A DNA stretch of 64,000 bases from Actinomycetota bacterium (lineage in GTDB: Bacteria > Actinomycetota > Actinomycetes > Actinomycetales > Microbacteriaceae), in contig WLDG01000003.1 in NCBI GenBank assembly GCA_009704945.1, positions 22,151-86,150 on the forward strand, given 5' to 3'. Of this stretch, positions 11,365-24,100 are shown piece after piece. A program made the position numbers and the translations under genes. Under the pieces are notes generated by a model. The model was not told the origin of the DNA and searched no databases. It saw nothing but the letters and a program-made list of their open reading frames with translations. Every line of letters begins with the position of its first letter. Position 1 is the first letter of the stretch.

Positions 11365-13602
11365 ATGCTCACCTCCAATAATCCAGATGAGCTGCTCGAG
11401 AATCTAAATCCGCAGCAGCGCGCTGCTGTTCTGCACCGTGGGCCTGCACTCTTGATTGTTGCTGGCGCGGGTTCCGGGAAAACCAGAGTGCTGACCCACC
11501 GAATTGCGCACCTGCTCGCCACCAAAGAACTCTGGCCATCCCAGATTCTCGCTATTACCTTTACCAACAAAGCTGCCAATGAGATGAAGCTAAGGGTAGA
11601 GGAGCTTCTCGGCCAAGTTAGCGAGGGAATGTGGATCAGGACATTCCACTCCGCCTGTTTGCAGATTCTGAGGAGAGAAGCAGAAAGATTAGGACACAGC
11701 TCCAGCTTCACTGTTTATGACACTGGTGACAGCAGGGCTTTGCTTCGTCGATTGCTTCGTGAAGCCGGAGCAGATGATGGTGATGTGAAACCTCAGGCAG
11801 CAGCCTCGGTTATTTCGAATGCAAAAAATGAACTTAGAGATGCTGAAGACTTTGCTCGCAACATTGATCGATCAAATCCACGTGAGCGAATCATTGCAGA
11901 TGTTTATGCCGCTTACCAAGCAGAGCTCCTGCGAAATAACGCCTTTGATTTTGATGACTTGATTGTCGAAACTGTGAATCTTTTTCGGGCATTCCCTGAA
12001 GTAAGGGCACGGTATCAAAAGAAATTTAGGCATGTCCTAATTGATGAGTATCAGGACACAAACCATGCTCAATACGCCCTGATTCGAGAACTGACAAAAC
12101 CGCTCGCCAAAGAACATGCCATTTTTGATGAAAAAACTGGTGAACAACTACCCCCAGCAGATCTAACGGTGGTGGGCGATTCAGACCAGTCAATTTATGC
12201 CTTCCGCGGTGCTGACATTAGAAACATCACCGAGTTCGAACGGGATTTTGTTGGTGCCACCACAATCTTGCTCGAGCAAAACTACCGATCCACTCAGAAC
12301 ATTCTTTCCGGAGCAAACGCAGTGATTGCTCAGAATCCATACCGACCACAAAAAAATCTTTGGACTGATTCTGGTAGTGGGGATCCAATCACACTCTTCA
12401 CCGCGTTTGATGAAAGAAATGAAGCTGCGTTTGTAGTTGATTCCATCAAGACAGCTCACGAAGAGGGCATCAATTACCGAGACATGGCTGTGCTTTACCG
12501 CACCAATGCCTTGACTATTTCTTTAGAAAACGAGCTAAAAGTCCAGCGGATTCCCTACGTTGTCATCGGTGGTTTGAAGTTCTTTGAGCGCAAGGAAATC
12601 AAAGACGCACTTTCCTATCTCGCCGCTATAGCAAATGTCAGCGATGACGAAGCAATTCGAAGAATCATCAATACTCCTGCCAGGGGAATAGGAGAAAAGA
12701 CTGAGGCCAAGATTGCCCAGTTTGCAAGAAAGAATGATTTATCAATGCGGCAAGCACTTTTGCAAGTTGGTGAACTAGGCCTTGGTCCAAAGATAACCAG
12801 TGCTGTTGAACAGTTTGGAAAGCTGCTCAATGAGCTAGATGCGATGAGTGCAACTGAAGGGCCAGCCGACGTTCTAAAGCAAGCATTGATTCAAAGTGGC
12901 TATCGCACAGAGCTTGAACACAGTAGAGATCCCCAAGATGAGGCGAGACTTGAGAATTTAGATGCTCTACTAGGTCAACTCTATGACTGGCAAAAAGACT
13001 TTCCGCAGGGAACTGTGGTTGATTATCTGGCTGAAGTTACCCTCGCTAGTGCCCAGGATGAGCTCGAAGATGAATCGGGAAATCTTTCTCTTATGACACT
13101 TCACACTGCCAAGGGTCTTGAATACGACCATGTTTTCATTATTGGCTGCGAACAAGGAACCCTTCCTCACTTCCGAGCTTTTGATGAGCCGGGTGGTTTG
13201 CAGGAGGAAAGACGCCTGATGTATGTAGGTATGACCAGGGCGAAGAAAAAACTTCACCTTTCTCATGCGTTGCAAAGAACAGTTTTTGGAAACACTTCAA
13301 GCTTCTTACCATCATCTTTCTTAGCCGACATCCCGGCAGATCTAATTGAGCAACAGGGTCAGCAGCGCAGTGTCAGTGCAACACCGGTTCGAAAGTGGCA
13401 GGGTTCGCTGACGACTACCAGCATTCGAGACAACAAAGATTTGCAACTAGCCGTGGGTGAACGTGTATCGCATGAAACCTTCGGGGAGGGAAGCGTAATC
13501 GCAGTCAGCGGCGAGGGACCAAAGCAAGTGGCCGAGGTCAGGTTTGACGGCGGGCTTACCAAGCGCCTACTCACCAAAATGGCACCAATAACCAAGCTTT
13601 AG
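11365..13602 (+). CDS. pcrA: ATP-dependent DNA helicase PcrA/UvrD
   Basis: About 745 aa; LNPQQRAAV, VAGAGSGKTRVLTHRIAHLL, VLIDEYQDTNHAQY, VVGDSDQSIYAFRGADIRNI, LMTLHTAKGLEYDHVFIIGCEQGTLPH. ORF track starts at GTG 11362; ATG at 11365 also possible. Confidence 0.95.
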   Translation: MLTSNNPDELLENLNPQQRAAVLHRGPALLIVAGAGSGKTRVLTHRIAHLLATKELWPSQILAITFTNKAANEMKLRVEELLGQVSEGMWIRTFHSACLQILRREAERLGHSSSFTVYDTGDSRALLRRLLREAGADDGDVKPQAAASVISNAKNELRDAEDFARNIDRSNPRERIIADVYAAYQAELLRNNAFDFDDLIVETVNLFRAFPEVRARYQKKFRHVLIDEYQDTNHAQYALIRELTKPLAKEHAIFDEKTGEQLPPADLTVVGDSDQSIYAFRGADIRNITEFERDFVGATTILLEQNYRSTQNILSGANAVIAQNPYRPQKNLWTDSGSGDPITLFTAFDERNEAAFVVDSIKTAHEEGINYRDMAVLYRTNALTISLENELKVQRIPYVVIGGLKFFERKEIKDALSYLAAIANVSDDEAIRRIINTPARGIGEKTEAKIAQFARKNDLSMRQALLQVGELGLGPKITSAVEQFGKLLNELDAMSATEGPADVLKQALIQSGYRTELEHSRDPQDEARLENLDALLGQLYDWQKDFPQGTVVDYLAEVTLASAQDELEDESGNLSLMTLHTAKGLEYDHVFIIGCEQGTLPHFRAFDEPGGLQEERRLMYVGMTRAKKKLHLSHALQRTVFGNTSSFLPSSFLADIPADLIEQQGQQRSVSATPVRKWQGSLTTTSIRDNKDLQLAVGERVSHETFGEGSVIAVSGEGPKQVAEVRFDGGLTKRLLTKMAPITKL

Positions 13603-13666
13603 CTGCTATTTCCAGGCCCTCGTTTCGCTAGACTAACCCCGTTCTTCTCTAGGAAACGAATTCACT

Positions 13667-14821
13667 GTGGATCTATTTGAGTATCAAGCGCGCGACTTAT
13701 TCGAACAATACGGTGTTCCAGTTCTTGCTGGAAAGATTGCCGACACCCCAGAGCAAGCAGAAGCTGCTGCCCGTGCAATTGGTGGAACAGTCGTAGTCAA
13801 GGCGCAGGTAAAGATCGGTGGACGCGGCAAGGCTGGCGGAGTCAAAGTGGCCAGCACTCCGGAAGAAGCAAAAGAGAAAGCTAGCGGAATCCTTGGTCTA
13901 GATATCAAGGGTCACATCGTAAAGCGCGTGATGGTGGCTGAGGCAGCGGAAATCGACAAAGAGTATTACTTCTCGGTTCTGCTAGATAGATCTAATCGCA
14001 CCTTCTTATCTCTTTGCAGCGTAGAAGGCGGTATGGAAATTGAGCAGCTGGCAGTTGAGCGCCCTGAAGCGCTGGCCAAGGTTGAGGTTTCTGCTGTCAC
14101 AGGAATTGACAAAGCGAAAGCTGTCGAAATTGCAAAAGCAGCTAACTTCTCAGCTGATCTAGTTGATCAAGTCGCTGATGTATTCGTAAAGCTATACGAG
14201 GTTTTTAGAAAAGAAGACGCAACATTAGTAGAGGTAAACCCTCTGGTTCGCACCAAGGACGGCAGAATCTTGGCGCTGGATGGCAAGGTCTCACTTGATG
14301 ACAATGCTGAGTTCAGACACCAGCGCGAAGAGATGGAACGCGATCAACTTGACCCCTTAGAAGCCAAAGCCAAAGCGATGGATTTGAACTACGTCAAGCT
14401 TGATGGTGAAGTTGGAATTATTGGCAATGGTGCTGGTCTCGTTATGTCAACTCTCGATGTGGTTGCTTACGCTGGTGCGCGTCACGGTGGAGTAAAGCCC
14501 GCAAACTTCTTGGACATCGGTGGTGGCGCTTCAGCCGAGGTTATGGCCGCTGGACTTGATGTGATTTTGAATGACCCACAGGTGAAGAGCGTTTTCGTGA
14601 ATGTTTTCGGCGGAATTACCGCTTGTGATGCTGTTGCGAATGGAATTGTTGGAGCGCTAAACACACTTGGCCCCAAGGCAACCAAGCCTCTAGTAGTCCG
14701 TTTAGACGGAAACAATGTTGAAGAGGGTAGAAAGATTCTCAAAGATTTCAATCACCCGCTGGTCACATTAGCTGACACCATGGATGACGGCGCCGACCAA
14801 GCAGCGAAGCTAGCGAACTAG
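13667..14821 (+). CDS. sucC: Succinate-CoA ligase [ADP-forming] subunit beta
   Basis: 384 aa; [19 protein letters not shown] and [18 protein letters not shown]. Confidence 0.97.
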   Translation: MDLFEYQARDLFEQYGVPVLAGKIADTPEQAEAAARAIGGTVVVKAQVKIGGRGKAGGVKVASTPEEAKEKASGILGLDIKGHIVKRVMVAEAAEIDKEYYFSVLLDRSNRTFLSLCSVEGGMEIEQLAVERPEALAKVEVSAVTGIDKAKAVEIAKAANFSADLVDQVADVFVKLYEVFRKEDATLVEVNPLVRTKDGRILALDGKVSLDDNAEFRHQREEMERDQLDPLEAKAKAMDLNYVKLDGEVGIIGNGAGLVMSTLDVVAYAGARHGGVKPANFLDIGGGASAEVMAAGLDVILNDPQVKSVFVNVFGGITACDAVANGIVGALNTLGPKATKPLVVRLDGNNVEEGRKILKDFNHPLVTLADTMDDGADQAAKLAN

Positions 14822-14832
14822 GGAGACAAAAA

Positions 14833-15723
14833 ATGGCAATTTACTTAGACGCTAATTCAAAGATTATTGTCCAGGGCATGACAGGTGCTGAGGGAATGAA
14901 GCACACTCAGCGAATGTTGGCCGGCGGAAGCAATATTGTTGGAGGAGTAAATCCCAAAAAAGCTGGTGAGACGGTTGAAGTTGAAGGCAAGCAACTTCCT
15001 GTTTTTGGAAGCGTAAAAGACGCCATGGAAAAGACCGGGGCAAATGTCACCGTGATTTTCGTCCCACCAGCCTTTGCCAAGGCAGCAATCATCGAGGCAA
15101 TTGATGCCGAAATTCCTCTGGCAGTGGCAATCACTGAAGGTATTCCTGTGCACGACAGTGCAACTGCTTGGGCATACAACGTTGAAAAAGGAAAGAAGAC
15201 CAGACTTATTGGACCGAACTGCCCAGGCATCATTTCTCCGGGACAATCGAATGCTGGAATCACTCCTTCAAACATCACTGGCCGTGGACCGATTGGGCTG
15301 GTCTCAAAGTCCGGAACACTGACTTACCAAATGATGTTTGAGTTGCGCGACATTGGGTTCTCAACTGCGATTGGTATTGGCGGAGACCCAGTGATCGGAA
15401 CGACTCATATCGATGCACTCGAAGCTTTTCAAAATGATCCTGAAACCAAGGCAATTGTTCTTATCGGTGAAATCGGTGGTGACTCAGAAGAAAAGGCTGC
15501 TGCTTACATTGCCAAGAATGTAACTAAGCCTGTTGTTGCCTATGTCGCAGGCTTCACAGCTCCTGAAGGAAAGACTATGGGTCACGCTGGAGCAATTGTT
15601 TCGGGTTCTGCCGGAACAGCTCAAGCTAAAAAAGAAGCTTTTGAAGCAGTTGGTGTCAAGGTTGGAAAGACTCCATCAGAGACGGCACAGCTGATGCGAG
15701 AGATCATTAGCAAGCTGCAGTAA
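14833..15723 (+). CDS. sucD: Succinate-CoA ligase [ADP-forming] subunit alpha
   Basis: 296 aa; [65 protein letters not shown]. Confidence 0.97.
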   Translation: MAIYLDANSKIIVQGMTGAEGMKHTQRMLAGGSNIVGGVNPKKAGETVEVEGKQLPVFGSVKDAMEKTGANVTVIFVPPAFAKAAIIEAIDAEIPLAVAITEGIPVHDSATAWAYNVEKGKKTRLIGPNCPGIISPGQSNAGITPSNITGRGPIGLVSKSGTLTYQMMFELRDIGFSTAIGIGGDPVIGTTHIDALEAFQNDPETKAIVLIGEIGGDSEEKAAAYIAKNVTKPVVAYVAGFTAPEGKTMGHAGAIVSGSAGTAQAKKEAFEAVGVKVGKTPSETAQLMREIISKLQ

Positions 15724-16965
15724 GTGAATAGAGCACTCAGCTTTGGAATCGCAGCGCTACAAGCGCTGATTATTCTTTCCGCGGTTGTTGGCTTAGTTTT
15801 AGTTCCTCTTACTCTTGCCTGGTTGATTGAAGGCGATGGCTCGGTTGACTGGCCTGTCACTCTTGCAGTTGCGGGATATGCTTTTTTGCTTGCAGTAGGA
15901 GTTCCAGTTCAGATTGCTAGTGGTGAGCTGGTTGGTATCGCTTTTGACACTTTTGCAATTTCCTTTTTGCCACTCGGTTTAACGCTGGTCATGGCTCTAA
16001 TGATCATTCGGATTGGCCACCGTTTATCTGCTGCTTCGTCACTTTGGCCAGCCTGGTTAGGTGGCGCTCTTACTTTTGGTGCCAGTTCCTATGCACTCAG
16101 TTTGATTATTTCGAATCCCGCGGTTTCATTAGGGGAGTGGGATCCATTGTTTAGGCCAGCGCTATTCTTTGGCGGCTTACTCTTCATTTCATCGGTGTCT
16201 GGCAAGAGATTTGAATTGGTGAGTGGGGCAAATCAAATCGAAGCACCAGAGCGAATTTGGGTTAGACAGAAGACCTCTGACTTTGTTTCGAAGTTGCACT
16301 GGATAGTTTCAACCTCCGCCATGCCGGCACTGCGAATCGGTGGATTCGTCATCATTTCTTTGCTCCTAGTGTCTTCTGTTTTGATTACATTCTCCCTTGC
16401 AATCGGGTGGGTTGAAGTGTTGAGGCTTTACCAAGCACTTAGCTTGAGTTTTCTTGGTGGACTGATGGTGACACTGGGTCAACTTGCAATACTTCCTAAC
16501 CTGATTATCTTTGGAGCCGCTTGGATAAGCGGAGCTGGGTTTTCAATTGGTGCTGGTTCATTTGTTTCGCCGCTTGCTTCCCAGCTTGGGCCACTACCAG
16601 CGCTTCCAATTTTTGCTGCCTTACCAACCGGAGGGATAGAGCGTGGAATTGTCTTTGCTGTTATTCCCGTAGTGGCTGCAATCATCGCGACTCTGCTTGC
16701 AAGAAAATCAACTGAGAGAATGCGCTGGGAGTTTGCAACTAGTTTTTCCGCAGCAACCGTGTTGGGAATTTTTTCTGCCTTAGTCGCAGCAACCCTGGCA
16801 TTTGTTTTGGCCATTTTGGCCAGTGGCGGGTTAGGCCCCGGCAGGTTTGCGGAAGTAGGAATAATTCCAGGTCTATTCGCAGTGGTTATCTTCTTCGAGG
16901 TATTGGTGCCGGTGTTTTTAGTGTCGTTGTTTGCCATTCGCCCACAGGGCACTGAGCGAAAGTAG
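15724..16965 (+). CDS. DUF6350-family polytopic membrane protein
   Basis: 413 aa, about 10 TM; located between sucD and purN, the conserved actinobacterial position for this family (PerM-like). Confidence 0.75.
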   Translation: MNRALSFGIAALQALIILSAVVGLVLVPLTLAWLIEGDGSVDWPVTLAVAGYAFLLAVGVPVQIASGELVGIAFDTFAISFLPLGLTLVMALMIIRIGHRLSAASSLWPAWLGGALTFGASSYALSLIISNPAVSLGEWDPLFRPALFFGGLLFISSVSGKRFELVSGANQIEAPERIWVRQKTSDFVSKLHWIVSTSAMPALRIGGFVIISLLLVSSVLITFSLAIGWVEVLRLYQALSLSFLGGLMVTLGQLAILPNLIIFGAAWISGAGFSIGAGSFVSPLASQLGPLPALPIFAALPTGGIERGIVFAVIPVVAAIIATLLARKSTERMRWEFATSFSAATVLGIFSALVAATLAFVLAILASGGLGPGRFAEVGIIPGLFAVVIFFEVLVPVFLVSLFAIRPQGTERK

Positions 16966-16968
16966 ACT
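16963..16968 (+). promoter_or_regulatory. Candidate -10 (TAGACT) for leaderless purN; overlaps upstream stop codon
   Basis: TAGACT, 6 nt, GTG at 16975; no SD. Implies purN starts at GTG 16975 rather than TTG 16969. Confidence 0.4.
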
Positions 16969-17565
16969 TTGCCCGTGCTCACTATCGTTGCCCTAATTTC
17001 CGGTTCGGGGTCAAATCTGCGAGCTCTTCTAGAGGCCTGCGATAGCCCTCTTTACCCCGCCAAGGTCCGAGCGGTCGGAGCTGATCGGCCAGCTGCAGGC
17101 TTAGAGCATGCGGAACTTTTTGGTGTTTCAACTTTTGTTTTAGAACCCAACAAGTTTTCGAGCAAGGAGCAGTGGGCAGATCTGCTGCTTCACTCGATCC
17201 AGTTCCACAAGCCAGACCTAGTTGTTTTGGCGGGCTTCATGCGTGTTTTGCCAAAGAGCATCATTGACGCACTCCCAGGAAAAATAATCAACATCCATCC
17301 CTCACTTTTACCGGCATTTCCCGGGGCGCATGCAGTGAGAGATGCTTTGGCAGCGGGTGTAACTATGACAGGTGCAACCGTGCACATTGTCGATGCCGGA
17401 ATCGATACAGGACCAGTAATTCGCCAACAGGAGGTAGCCATCCCAGCTGGAATCAGCGAGACAGAGCTGCATGAGCGAATCAAGGAAGTAGAAAAGACCC
17501 AACTGGTTGGTGTCATCAAAGACATCGCTGAAGGAAGAATCAATCTTGCAGAGGTGGCCAATTGA
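16969..17565 (+). CDS. purN: Phosphoribosylglycinamide formyltransferase
   Basis: 198 aa; [62 protein letters not shown]. Alternative start GTG 16975. Confidence 0.95.
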   Translation: MPVLTIVALISGSGSNLRALLEACDSPLYPAKVRAVGADRPAAGLEHAELFGVSTFVLEPNKFSSKEQWADLLLHSIQFHKPDLVVLAGFMRVLPKSIIDALPGKIINIHPSLLPAFPGAHAVRDALAAGVTMTGATVHIVDAGIDTGPVIRQQEVAIPAGISETELHERIKEVEKTQLVGVIKDIAEGRINLAEVAN

Positions 17566-19088
17566 TTGCTGTGAAGCGTGCCCTTATTTCCGTCTCAGAC
17601 AAGTCAGGTCTGATTGAGTTTGCAGCCGAGCTTTCCTGGCTAGGAATTGAAATTGTTTCAACTGGTTCAACAGCGAAACAGATTGCTCAAAGCGGTATTG
17701 CAGTAACTGAAGTAAGTGCTGTCACCGGCTTCCCGGAGTCTTTGGATGGCAGAGTAAAGACACTGCATCCTGCTATTCACGCTGGAATTTTGGCTGATCT
17801 CCGGCTTGAATCGCATCAGAATCAACTAGTAGAGATGGGGATCAAACCCTTTCAACTTGTCGTTGTGAATCTTTATCCATTCGCACAAACGGTTGCAGCC
17901 GGAGCTGGATTCGAAGAAACCATTGAACAAATCGATGTGGGTGGACCAGCCATGGTCAGAGCCAGTGCCAAAAATCATGCCAACGTTGCGATCGTGGTTG
18001 ACCCAAGCAGATATTCACAGGTTTTGGAAGCGATTAGACAAGGCGGAACCACTGCTGAGTTCCGCAGGCAACTCGCCCTCGAGGCGTTTCAGCACACTGC
18101 TAGTTACGACGGTGCAATTGCAAGTTGGCTAGAGGGTTCGAGTGCCAAACTAAATTTGAAATTCAAGAAAAAGTCTGATCTTCGTTATGGTGAGAATTCC
18201 CACCAGGCTGCTTCAGTTTACGTAGATGGCACGAGCCAAGGTTTGGCCAATGCTATGCAGCTTGGCGGAAAAGAAATGTCGTTCAACAACTATGTCGACA
18301 CCGAGGCAGCCTTGCGGGCGGCCTATGACTTCACTGACCCAGCCGTTGCGATTATCAAACACGCTAATCCTTGCGGTTTGGCCGTTGGCTCAGCTGGCTC
18401 CGACTTGATTTTGGATGCCTACGTCAAGGCACACAACACAGATCCAGTTTCCGCTTACGGGGGAGTCATAGCTGCTAACCGTAGGGTTACAGCGGAAATG
18501 GCTCAGGCTGTTTCTGAGGTTTTCACTGAGGTAATTGCTGCGCCAGATTACGAGGAAGCTGCGCTTGAGATCCTTCAGAAAAAGAAGAATCTGAGAATTC
18601 TCAAGCTAACCGCGGACTACAAACTCCCTTCTCAGGAGATTAGACAAATCTCAGGGGGACTGCTTGCACAACAGCCAGATGATTTCAGCAAACTCGATGC
18701 TAGTAATTGGCAGTTAGTGAGTGGAGAGCCTGCAGATTCCAAGACTATGCAGGATTTGCAATTTGCTTGGAGAGCGGTTCGATCCGTCAAGTCAAATGCA
18801 ATCCTGCTTGCCCATAATCTTGCAGCGGTGGGAATCGGAATGGGTCAAGTCAATAGATTGGATTCGTGTCGACTAGCCGTCGCTAGAGCGGGCGAAAGAG
18901 TTTCTGGTTCTGTTGGAGCATCAGATGCATTTTTCCCATTTGCTGATGGGTTAGAGGTTTTGCTGGAAGCAGGCGTGAAAGCGGTTGTCCAACCAGGTGG
19001 AAGTGTTCGCGACGAGGAAGTTATTGAATCAGCTAAAGCAGCTGGTGTCACAATGTATTTCACCGGTGAAAGACACTTTTTTCATTAG
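17562..19088 (+). CDS. purH: Bifunctional AICAR transformylase/IMP cyclohydrolase
   Basis: 508 aa; [56 protein letters not shown]. Confidence 0.97.
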   Translation: MIAVKRALISVSDKSGLIEFAAELSWLGIEIVSTGSTAKQIAQSGIAVTEVSAVTGFPESLDGRVKTLHPAIHAGILADLRLESHQNQLVEMGIKPFQLVVVNLYPFAQTVAAGAGFEETIEQIDVGGPAMVRASAKNHANVAIVVDPSRYSQVLEAIRQGGTTAEFRRQLALEAFQHTASYDGAIASWLEGSSAKLNLKFKKKSDLRYGENSHQAASVYVDGTSQGLANAMQLGGKEMSFNNYVDTEAALRAAYDFTDPAVAIIKHANPCGLAVGSAGSDLILDAYVKAHNTDPVSAYGGVIAANRRVTAEMAQAVSEVFTEVIAAPDYEEAALEILQKKKNLRILKLTADYKLPSQEIRQISGGLLAQQPDDFSKLDASNWQLVSGEPADSKTMQDLQFAWRAVRSVKSNAILLAHNLAAVGIGMGQVNRLDSCRLAVARAGERVSGSVGASDAFFPFADGLEVLLEAGVKAVVQPGGSVRDEEVIESAKAAGVTMYFTGERHFFH

Positions 19089-19149
19089 TCAACAGCACTT
19101 CGGCTTTATTGCTAGTCTGTAAGGCTGGCCAAGCCAGCGGAAGTGGTAA

Positions 19150-20925
19150 ATGCAAAACTCCGAAACTGGAACCGTAAGGGTTCTTTGGCGCCTTGTGCCA
19201 TATGCCAAGAAAGCGCTACCCAGAATTTTTCTAGGGGTATTCGCTGCAATTGCTGCTCACCTGTTTGCTTTAGCAATTCCCCAGCTATTGCAGGGGCTTG
19301 TCAATTCTTTGGTTGAAGGCGGATTAGAAGCGTTACTTCCTGCCGTTGGATTCATTCTCCTGCTGGGACTACTTGAGGCATTCTTCGTTTTACTACGTCG
19401 CTGGCTCGTTCTCACCCCAGGCACTCATGTCGAAGCAAGCATGCGCAATGCACTTTATGAAAAACTGCAAGACCTGCCCGTTGCTTTTCATGATCGCTGG
19501 CCTTCAGGCCAGTTGCTATCCAGGGCTGTGTCGGATTTGAGCCTGATAAGACGTTGGTTGAGTTTTGGTTTTGTGTTGTTTACTGCCAACCTCATCACAA
19601 TCATTGTCGGTCTAGTAATTCTTTTTACATTCAATTTCTGGCTCGGGCTTATTTTCTTTGTAGCAACTATTCCGATTTGGGTGGCCGGGTTCTTGTTTGA
19701 GGGAAAATACAACGTGGTTGCCAGGCTCAGCCAGGACCAGTCGGGCGACTTAGCGACTCGTGTTGAGGAAGCAGTCCACGGCGTAAGGGTTCTCAAGTCA
19801 TTTGGTCGAGGAGCATTTGCTGCCAGCCAGTTCTCCTCTCAAGCGACCGAGCTGCGATCTACTGAAATGAAAAAAGCCAAAGCTGTTGCGAACATCTGGC
19901 TCTATTTGATCATGATTCCCGAACTTGCCATTGGTCTATCAATGCTGGCTGGAATTTGGCTAGTGGCCGAAGGGGAGATGTCAGTTGGCACTCTGGTTGC
20001 GTTTTTTGCAACTGCGATGGTCTTGCGTTGGCCGACCGAGTCGCTCGGCTTCTTGCTTTCATTCACCCTCGAAGCTAGGACCGCTACCGAAAGATTCTTT
20101 GAAGTAATTGATAGTGAAAACAAGATTGTTGATCCCGTTGCGCCACAGGTAGTTAGTGAACCCAAAGGCCTACTGGAGTTCAACAACGTTCGATTCCAGT
20201 TCCCTGATGTTCAATCGGCTGACGGGGAGCTTTTGCGTGGGGTAAATCTGCGAGTAGAACCTGGTCAGTCCGTAGCTTTGATCGGGCTTACAGGTTGCGG
20301 AAAGACTACTCTCACCGCTCTTTCCACCAGGCTTTATGATGTCACAGGTGGCTCCATCACAATTGACGGCGTTGACACTCGCGATCTTCGTCGCGAAGAG
20401 CTGAGAACACTAATTGCGATGGCTTTTGAAGATGCAACTTTGTTTTCATCTTCAGTTCGCGAAAACATTCTCTTGGGAAACCCCACGGCAACGGAAGAGG
20501 ACCTCAAGCAAGCTATTGAGATAGCGCAGGCTCAGTTTGCCTATGACCTTCCTAATGGACTTGATACCACCATTGGTGAAGAAGGATTATCACTTTCGGG
20601 TGGCCAAAGACAGCGCATCGCACTGGCAAGAGCGGTTGCCGCTAAACCAAAAATTCTGGTGCTGGATGATCCACTCTCAGCTTTGGACGTTGATACTGAA
20701 GCCATGGTGGAGGATGCGCTTCGTCACGTGCTGAAGGATACGACAGCTTTGATTGTTGCTCATCGCCCTTCAACTGTGATGCTGGCTGACAAAGTCGCGC
20801 TTCTGCAAGATGGCACAATAACTGCATTTGGCACACATCAGGAATTACTGAAATCCTCTGAGCACTATCGCTACGTAATCACATCCCTGGATATCGAACA
20901 AAAAGAGCGGGAGGTGAATCTATGA
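19150..20925 (+). CDS. ABC exporter half-transporter (TMD-NBD) with degenerate Walker B ([12 protein letters not shown])
   Basis: 591 aa; six-TM domain, Walker [10 protein letters not shown], signature [14 protein letters not shown], Asp instead of Glu after Walker B. Confidence 0.92.
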   Translation: MQNSETGTVRVLWRLVPYAKKALPRIFLGVFAAIAAHLFALAIPQLLQGLVNSLVEGGLEALLPAVGFILLLGLLEAFFVLLRRWLVLTPGTHVEASMRNALYEKLQDLPVAFHDRWPSGQLLSRAVSDLSLIRRWLSFGFVLFTANLITIIVGLVILFTFNFWLGLIFFVATIPIWVAGFLFEGKYNVVARLSQDQSGDLATRVEEAVHGVRVLKSFGRGAFAASQFSSQATELRSTEMKKAKAVANIWLYLIMIPELAIGLSMLAGIWLVAEGEMSVGTLVAFFATAMVLRWPTESLGFLLSFTLEARTATERFFEVIDSENKIVDPVAPQVVSEPKGLLEFNNVRFQFPDVQSADGELLRGVNLRVEPGQSVALIGLTGCGKTTLTALSTRLYDVTGGSITIDGVDTRDLRREELRTLIAMAFEDATLFSSSVRENILLGNPTATEEDLKQAIEIAQAQFAYDLPNGLDTTIGEEGLSLSGGQRQRIALARAVAAKPKILVLDDPLSALDVDTEAMVEDALRHVLKDTTALIVAHRPSTVMLADKVALLQDGTITAFGTHQELLKSSEHYRYVITSLDIEQKEREVNL

Positions 20926-22730
20926 GCATGTTTGGAACCAACGACGAGGAGAGAACAGACCTCACCAAAGAGGAATCTCGCTATGTTAGAGCCCGCTCCC
21001 GTAAGCTTCTCGGTTCGCTGATTGATCCCATCAAGACCCGGATTTACTTCGCTATTTTCCTTGGAGTAATCTCTACAGCGCTGAGGGTCGCAGGCCCCGC
21101 TCTAATCGCTCTGGGAATTGACTGGGCGCTTCCGAAGGCAATTCTTCGTCAGTACAACGAGCTCTGGATAGTTGTAATTACTTATCTATCGGCTGCCTTG
21201 GCTACTTCTATCTTGACCTATCTATTCCTAATGCTCACCGCGAGGCTGGCTCAGCAAATGTTGTTTGACCTGCGAAACCGTATGTTTGTCCACACGCAGA
21301 AACTTTCAGTGGAGTTTCATGAGCGCTACACAGCTGGCCGAGTTATCGCCAGGCAAACCTCAGACTTGGAATCGATTGCGGAACTGCTATCTGGCGGGCT
21401 AAATGAATTGGTCATAGGTGGTTTATTTATGACTTTCACCGCCATTGCACTATTCCTACTGGACCCAACATCATTCCTGATCCTGTTTGGAGCACTGCTG
21501 CCTCTGGGTATTTTGACCCGCTGGTTCCAGGTGCGAACTAATCGGGGCTATCGAAAGCAGAGAGTGGCATCCAGCCGCTTGATTCAGTATTTTGTGGAAA
21601 CCATGACTGGTATTAGAGCAGTCAAGGCGTTTAGAAAAGAGAAGCGAAACGAAGAACACTTCGGTGGTTTAGTAGAGGATTATCGCAAACACAATGCCCA
21701 TCTGATTCAGCTATTTGGTATTTATGATCCAGGGCTGATCATGATTGGCAATGTCACCGTTGCGGCCATTTTGCTATCTGGCGGGTATCGAGTTCTTGAT
21801 GGATCGCTTGGCATCGGAGTTCTAACAGCAGCAATTTTGTATGCAAGAAGATTCTTTGACCCAATGGAAGAAATAGCTATTTTCTACAACTCTTATCAGT
21901 CAGCCGCTTCTGCTCTCGAAAAAATCTCAGGCGTCCTGGAAGAAGAACCCTCAGTACCTGAGCCCACCAATCCAGTTTCCTTTGAGTCCGCTAGGGGTGA
22001 GGTTGGCTTTCAAGGAGTTGAATTCAAATATTCAACTGGCCCGGTGATTCTGAAGAAGTTTGATTTGAAGATACCTGCTGGTCAAACCATTGCCCTGGTA
22101 GGAACTACAGGCGCAGGAAAATCTACCTTGGCCAAACTTATAGCTCGCTTTTATGATCCCAGCCAAGGTTCAGTCAAGCTTGACGGGACAGACCTACGCG
22201 AAATTAGCAACAAAGATCTCAGACGTGAAGTTGTGATGGTTACGCAAGAGGCCTATTTGTTCTCTGGAACAGTAATTGAGAACATTCAACTTGGAAGACC
22301 CGGGGCAACAATTGATGAGGTGATTGCGGCTGCTAAGGCTGTTGGAGCTCACCAATTTATTTCTAAGCTTCCGGAAGGATACGAGACTGATGTGAATAAG
22401 CGCGGTGGAAGAGTATCTGCTGGTCAAAGGCAACTCATCTCTTTCGCCAGGGCCTTTCTTGCAAACCCGGCAGTCCTAATTCTGGATGAGGCAACTTCCT
22501 CTTTGGATATTCCATCCGAGCGAATGGTGCAAGCCGGACTGAAGAGCCTGTTGGCCGGCAGAACTGCGGTCATTATCGCCCATCGCTTATCGACAGTTTC
22601 AATTGCTGATCGCGTTTTGGTTATGGAGCATGGCGAGATTATTGAGGATGATTCCCCCAGCAAGTTAGCCGCCGGAACAGGTAAATTCGCCAAGCTTTAT
22701 CAAGCTTGGAAAGACTCCCTAGTTCAGTAG
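20922..22730 (+). CDS. ABC exporter half-transporter (TMD-NBD) with non-canonical signature VSAGQ
   Basis: 602 aa; Walker [10 protein letters not shown], signature [14 protein letters not shown], Walker [13 protein letters not shown]; 4-bp overlap with the preceding half-transporter. Confidence 0.92.
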   Translation: MSMFGTNDEERTDLTKEESRYVRARSRKLLGSLIDPIKTRIYFAIFLGVISTALRVAGPALIALGIDWALPKAILRQYNELWIVVITYLSAALATSILTYLFLMLTARLAQQMLFDLRNRMFVHTQKLSVEFHERYTAGRVIARQTSDLESIAELLSGGLNELVIGGLFMTFTAIALFLLDPTSFLILFGALLPLGILTRWFQVRTNRGYRKQRVASSRLIQYFVETMTGIRAVKAFRKEKRNEEHFGGLVEDYRKHNAHLIQLFGIYDPGLIMIGNVTVAAILLSGGYRVLDGSLGIGVLTAAILYARRFFDPMEEIAIFYNSYQSAASALEKISGVLEEEPSVPEPTNPVSFESARGEVGFQGVEFKYSTGPVILKKFDLKIPAGQTIALVGTTGAGKSTLAKLIARFYDPSQGSVKLDGTDLREISNKDLRREVVMVTQEAYLFSGTVIENIQLGRPGATIDEVIAAAKAVGAHQFISKLPEGYETDVNKRGGRVSAGQRQLISFARAFLANPAVLILDEATSSLDIPSERMVQAGLKSLLAGRTAVIIAHRLSTVSIADRVLVMEHGEIIEDDSPSKLAAGTGKFAKLYQAWKDSLVQ

Positions 22731-22813
22731 CCAACTCGGCCCAAATCAGGCCTCTCTATTCGCGGTAGGCTAGGGGCTGCATTCGCGCTTCGCGCAAGAT
22801 AATCAGGAGCAAA

Positions 22814-24031
22814 ATGAGCAAAATCAAAGTAGTTGGCAAGGTTGTAGACCTCGACGGCGATGAAATGACCAGAATCATCTGGCAAGAGATCAAAGACACT
22901 CTAATTCTTCCATTCTTGGACATAGAGATTGATTACTACGACCTGTCAATCCAGAATCGAGATGCCACCGACGACCAAGTGACCATCGATGCCGCTAAAG
23001 CCATCAAACAGCATGGCGTTGGCGTAAAGTGCGCAACCATTACTCCTGATGAGGCTCGAGTTGAAGAGTTTGGCCTAAAAAAGATGTGGAAGAGCCCGAA
23101 CGGAACAATTAGAAACATCCTCGGTGGTGTTGTGTTCCGCGAGCCAATCATTATTTCTAATATTCCTAGATTGGTGCCTGGTTGGACCAAGCCAATCGTC
23201 ATTGGACGTCACGCTCACGGTGATCAGTACAAGGCTACCGACTTCAAGGTTCCCGGGGCAGGAACTGTCACCATGACCTACACTCCGGCTGATGGCTCTG
23301 CTGCTCAGACCATGACAGTTGCGGAGTATCCAGAAACTGGTGGCGTCGCCATGGGCATGTATAACTACATTGACTCAATTAGAGACTTCGCTAGATCTTC
23401 TTTCAATTACGGACTGTCCCGTGGGTTCCCTGTTTACATGTCAACCAAGAACACCATCTTGAAGGCATATGATGGGGCTTTCAAGGACACCTTCCAAGAG
23501 ATCTTTGACGCTGAATACAAATCCAAGTTTGACGCAGCCGGGCTCACTTACGAACACCGCCTAATTGATGACATGGTTGCTTCCGCATTGAAGTGGGAGG
23601 GTGGATATGTCTGGGCATGTAAGAACTATGACGGAGACGTTCAGTCGGACACAGTGGCTCAAGGCTTTGGCTCTCTTGGTCTAATGACTTCTGTTCTCTC
23701 AACTCCAGATGGCAAGACTGCACTTGCGGAAGCCGCTCACGGAACCGTCACTCGTCACTACCGCCAATGGCAGAAGGGCGAAAAGACCTCAACCAACCCA
23801 ATCGCATCTATCTTTGCGTGGACTAGAGGCCTAATGCACCGCGCCAAACTAGATGGAACACCAGAGGTGGACAACTTTGCCAAGACTCTCGAAGATGTAG
23901 TCATCAAGACTGTTGAGGCTGGCCACATGACAAAGGACCTTTCCTCTTTAGTTGGCCCAGGTCAAAGCTGGGAAACCACAGAGGAGTTCATGGCAACCCT
24001 TGCAATGAACATGAAAGCCAGAATGGCCTAA
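22814..24031 (+). CDS. icd: NADP-dependent isocitrate dehydrogenase
   Basis: 405 aa; [35 protein letters not shown] and [38 protein letters not shown]-type motifs. Confidence 0.97.
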   Translation: MSKIKVVGKVVDLDGDEMTRIIWQEIKDTLILPFLDIEIDYYDLSIQNRDATDDQVTIDAAKAIKQHGVGVKCATITPDEARVEEFGLKKMWKSPNGTIRNILGGVVFREPIIISNIPRLVPGWTKPIVIGRHAHGDQYKATDFKVPGAGTVTMTYTPADGSAAQTMTVAEYPETGGVAMGMYNYIDSIRDFARSSFNYGLSRGFPVYMSTKNTILKAYDGAFKDTFQEIFDAEYKSKFDAAGLTYEHRLIDDMVASALKWEGGYVWACKNYDGDVQSDTVAQGFGSLGLMTSVLSTPDGKTALAEAAHGTVTRHYRQWQKGEKTSTNPIASIFAWTRGLMHRAKLDGTPEVDNFAKTLEDVVIKTVEAGHMTKDLSSLVGPGQSWETTEEFMATLAMNMKARMA

Positions 24032-24057
24032 CAATTCAGCCTTTTTGAGGGCTGTGG

Positions 24058-24092
24058 AAAACTCCCTGCGGGAAACCGCAGGGAGTTTTAGT
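24058..24092 (+). terminator. Rho-independent terminator downstream of icd
   Basis: Perfect 14-bp stem AAAACTCCCTGCGG / CCGCAGGGAGTTTT with GAAA tetraloop, followed by AGTTTCT. The A-run on the 5' arm makes it potentially bidirectional. Confidence 0.9.
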
Positions 24093-24094
24093 TT
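24089..24094 (+). promoter_or_regulatory. Candidate -10 (TAGTTT) for a leaderless surface protein gene
   Basis: TAGTTT, 6 nt, ATG at 24101; immediately 3' of the icd terminator stem. Confidence 0.3.
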
Positions 24095-24100
24095 CTGGGC

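Noticed and set aside
22736-22800. Short GGCC/GGCC and GCGC-TTC-GCGC inverted repeats upstream of icd as terminator or operator
   Set aside because: Short GC-rich stems without a U-tract; expected by chance.
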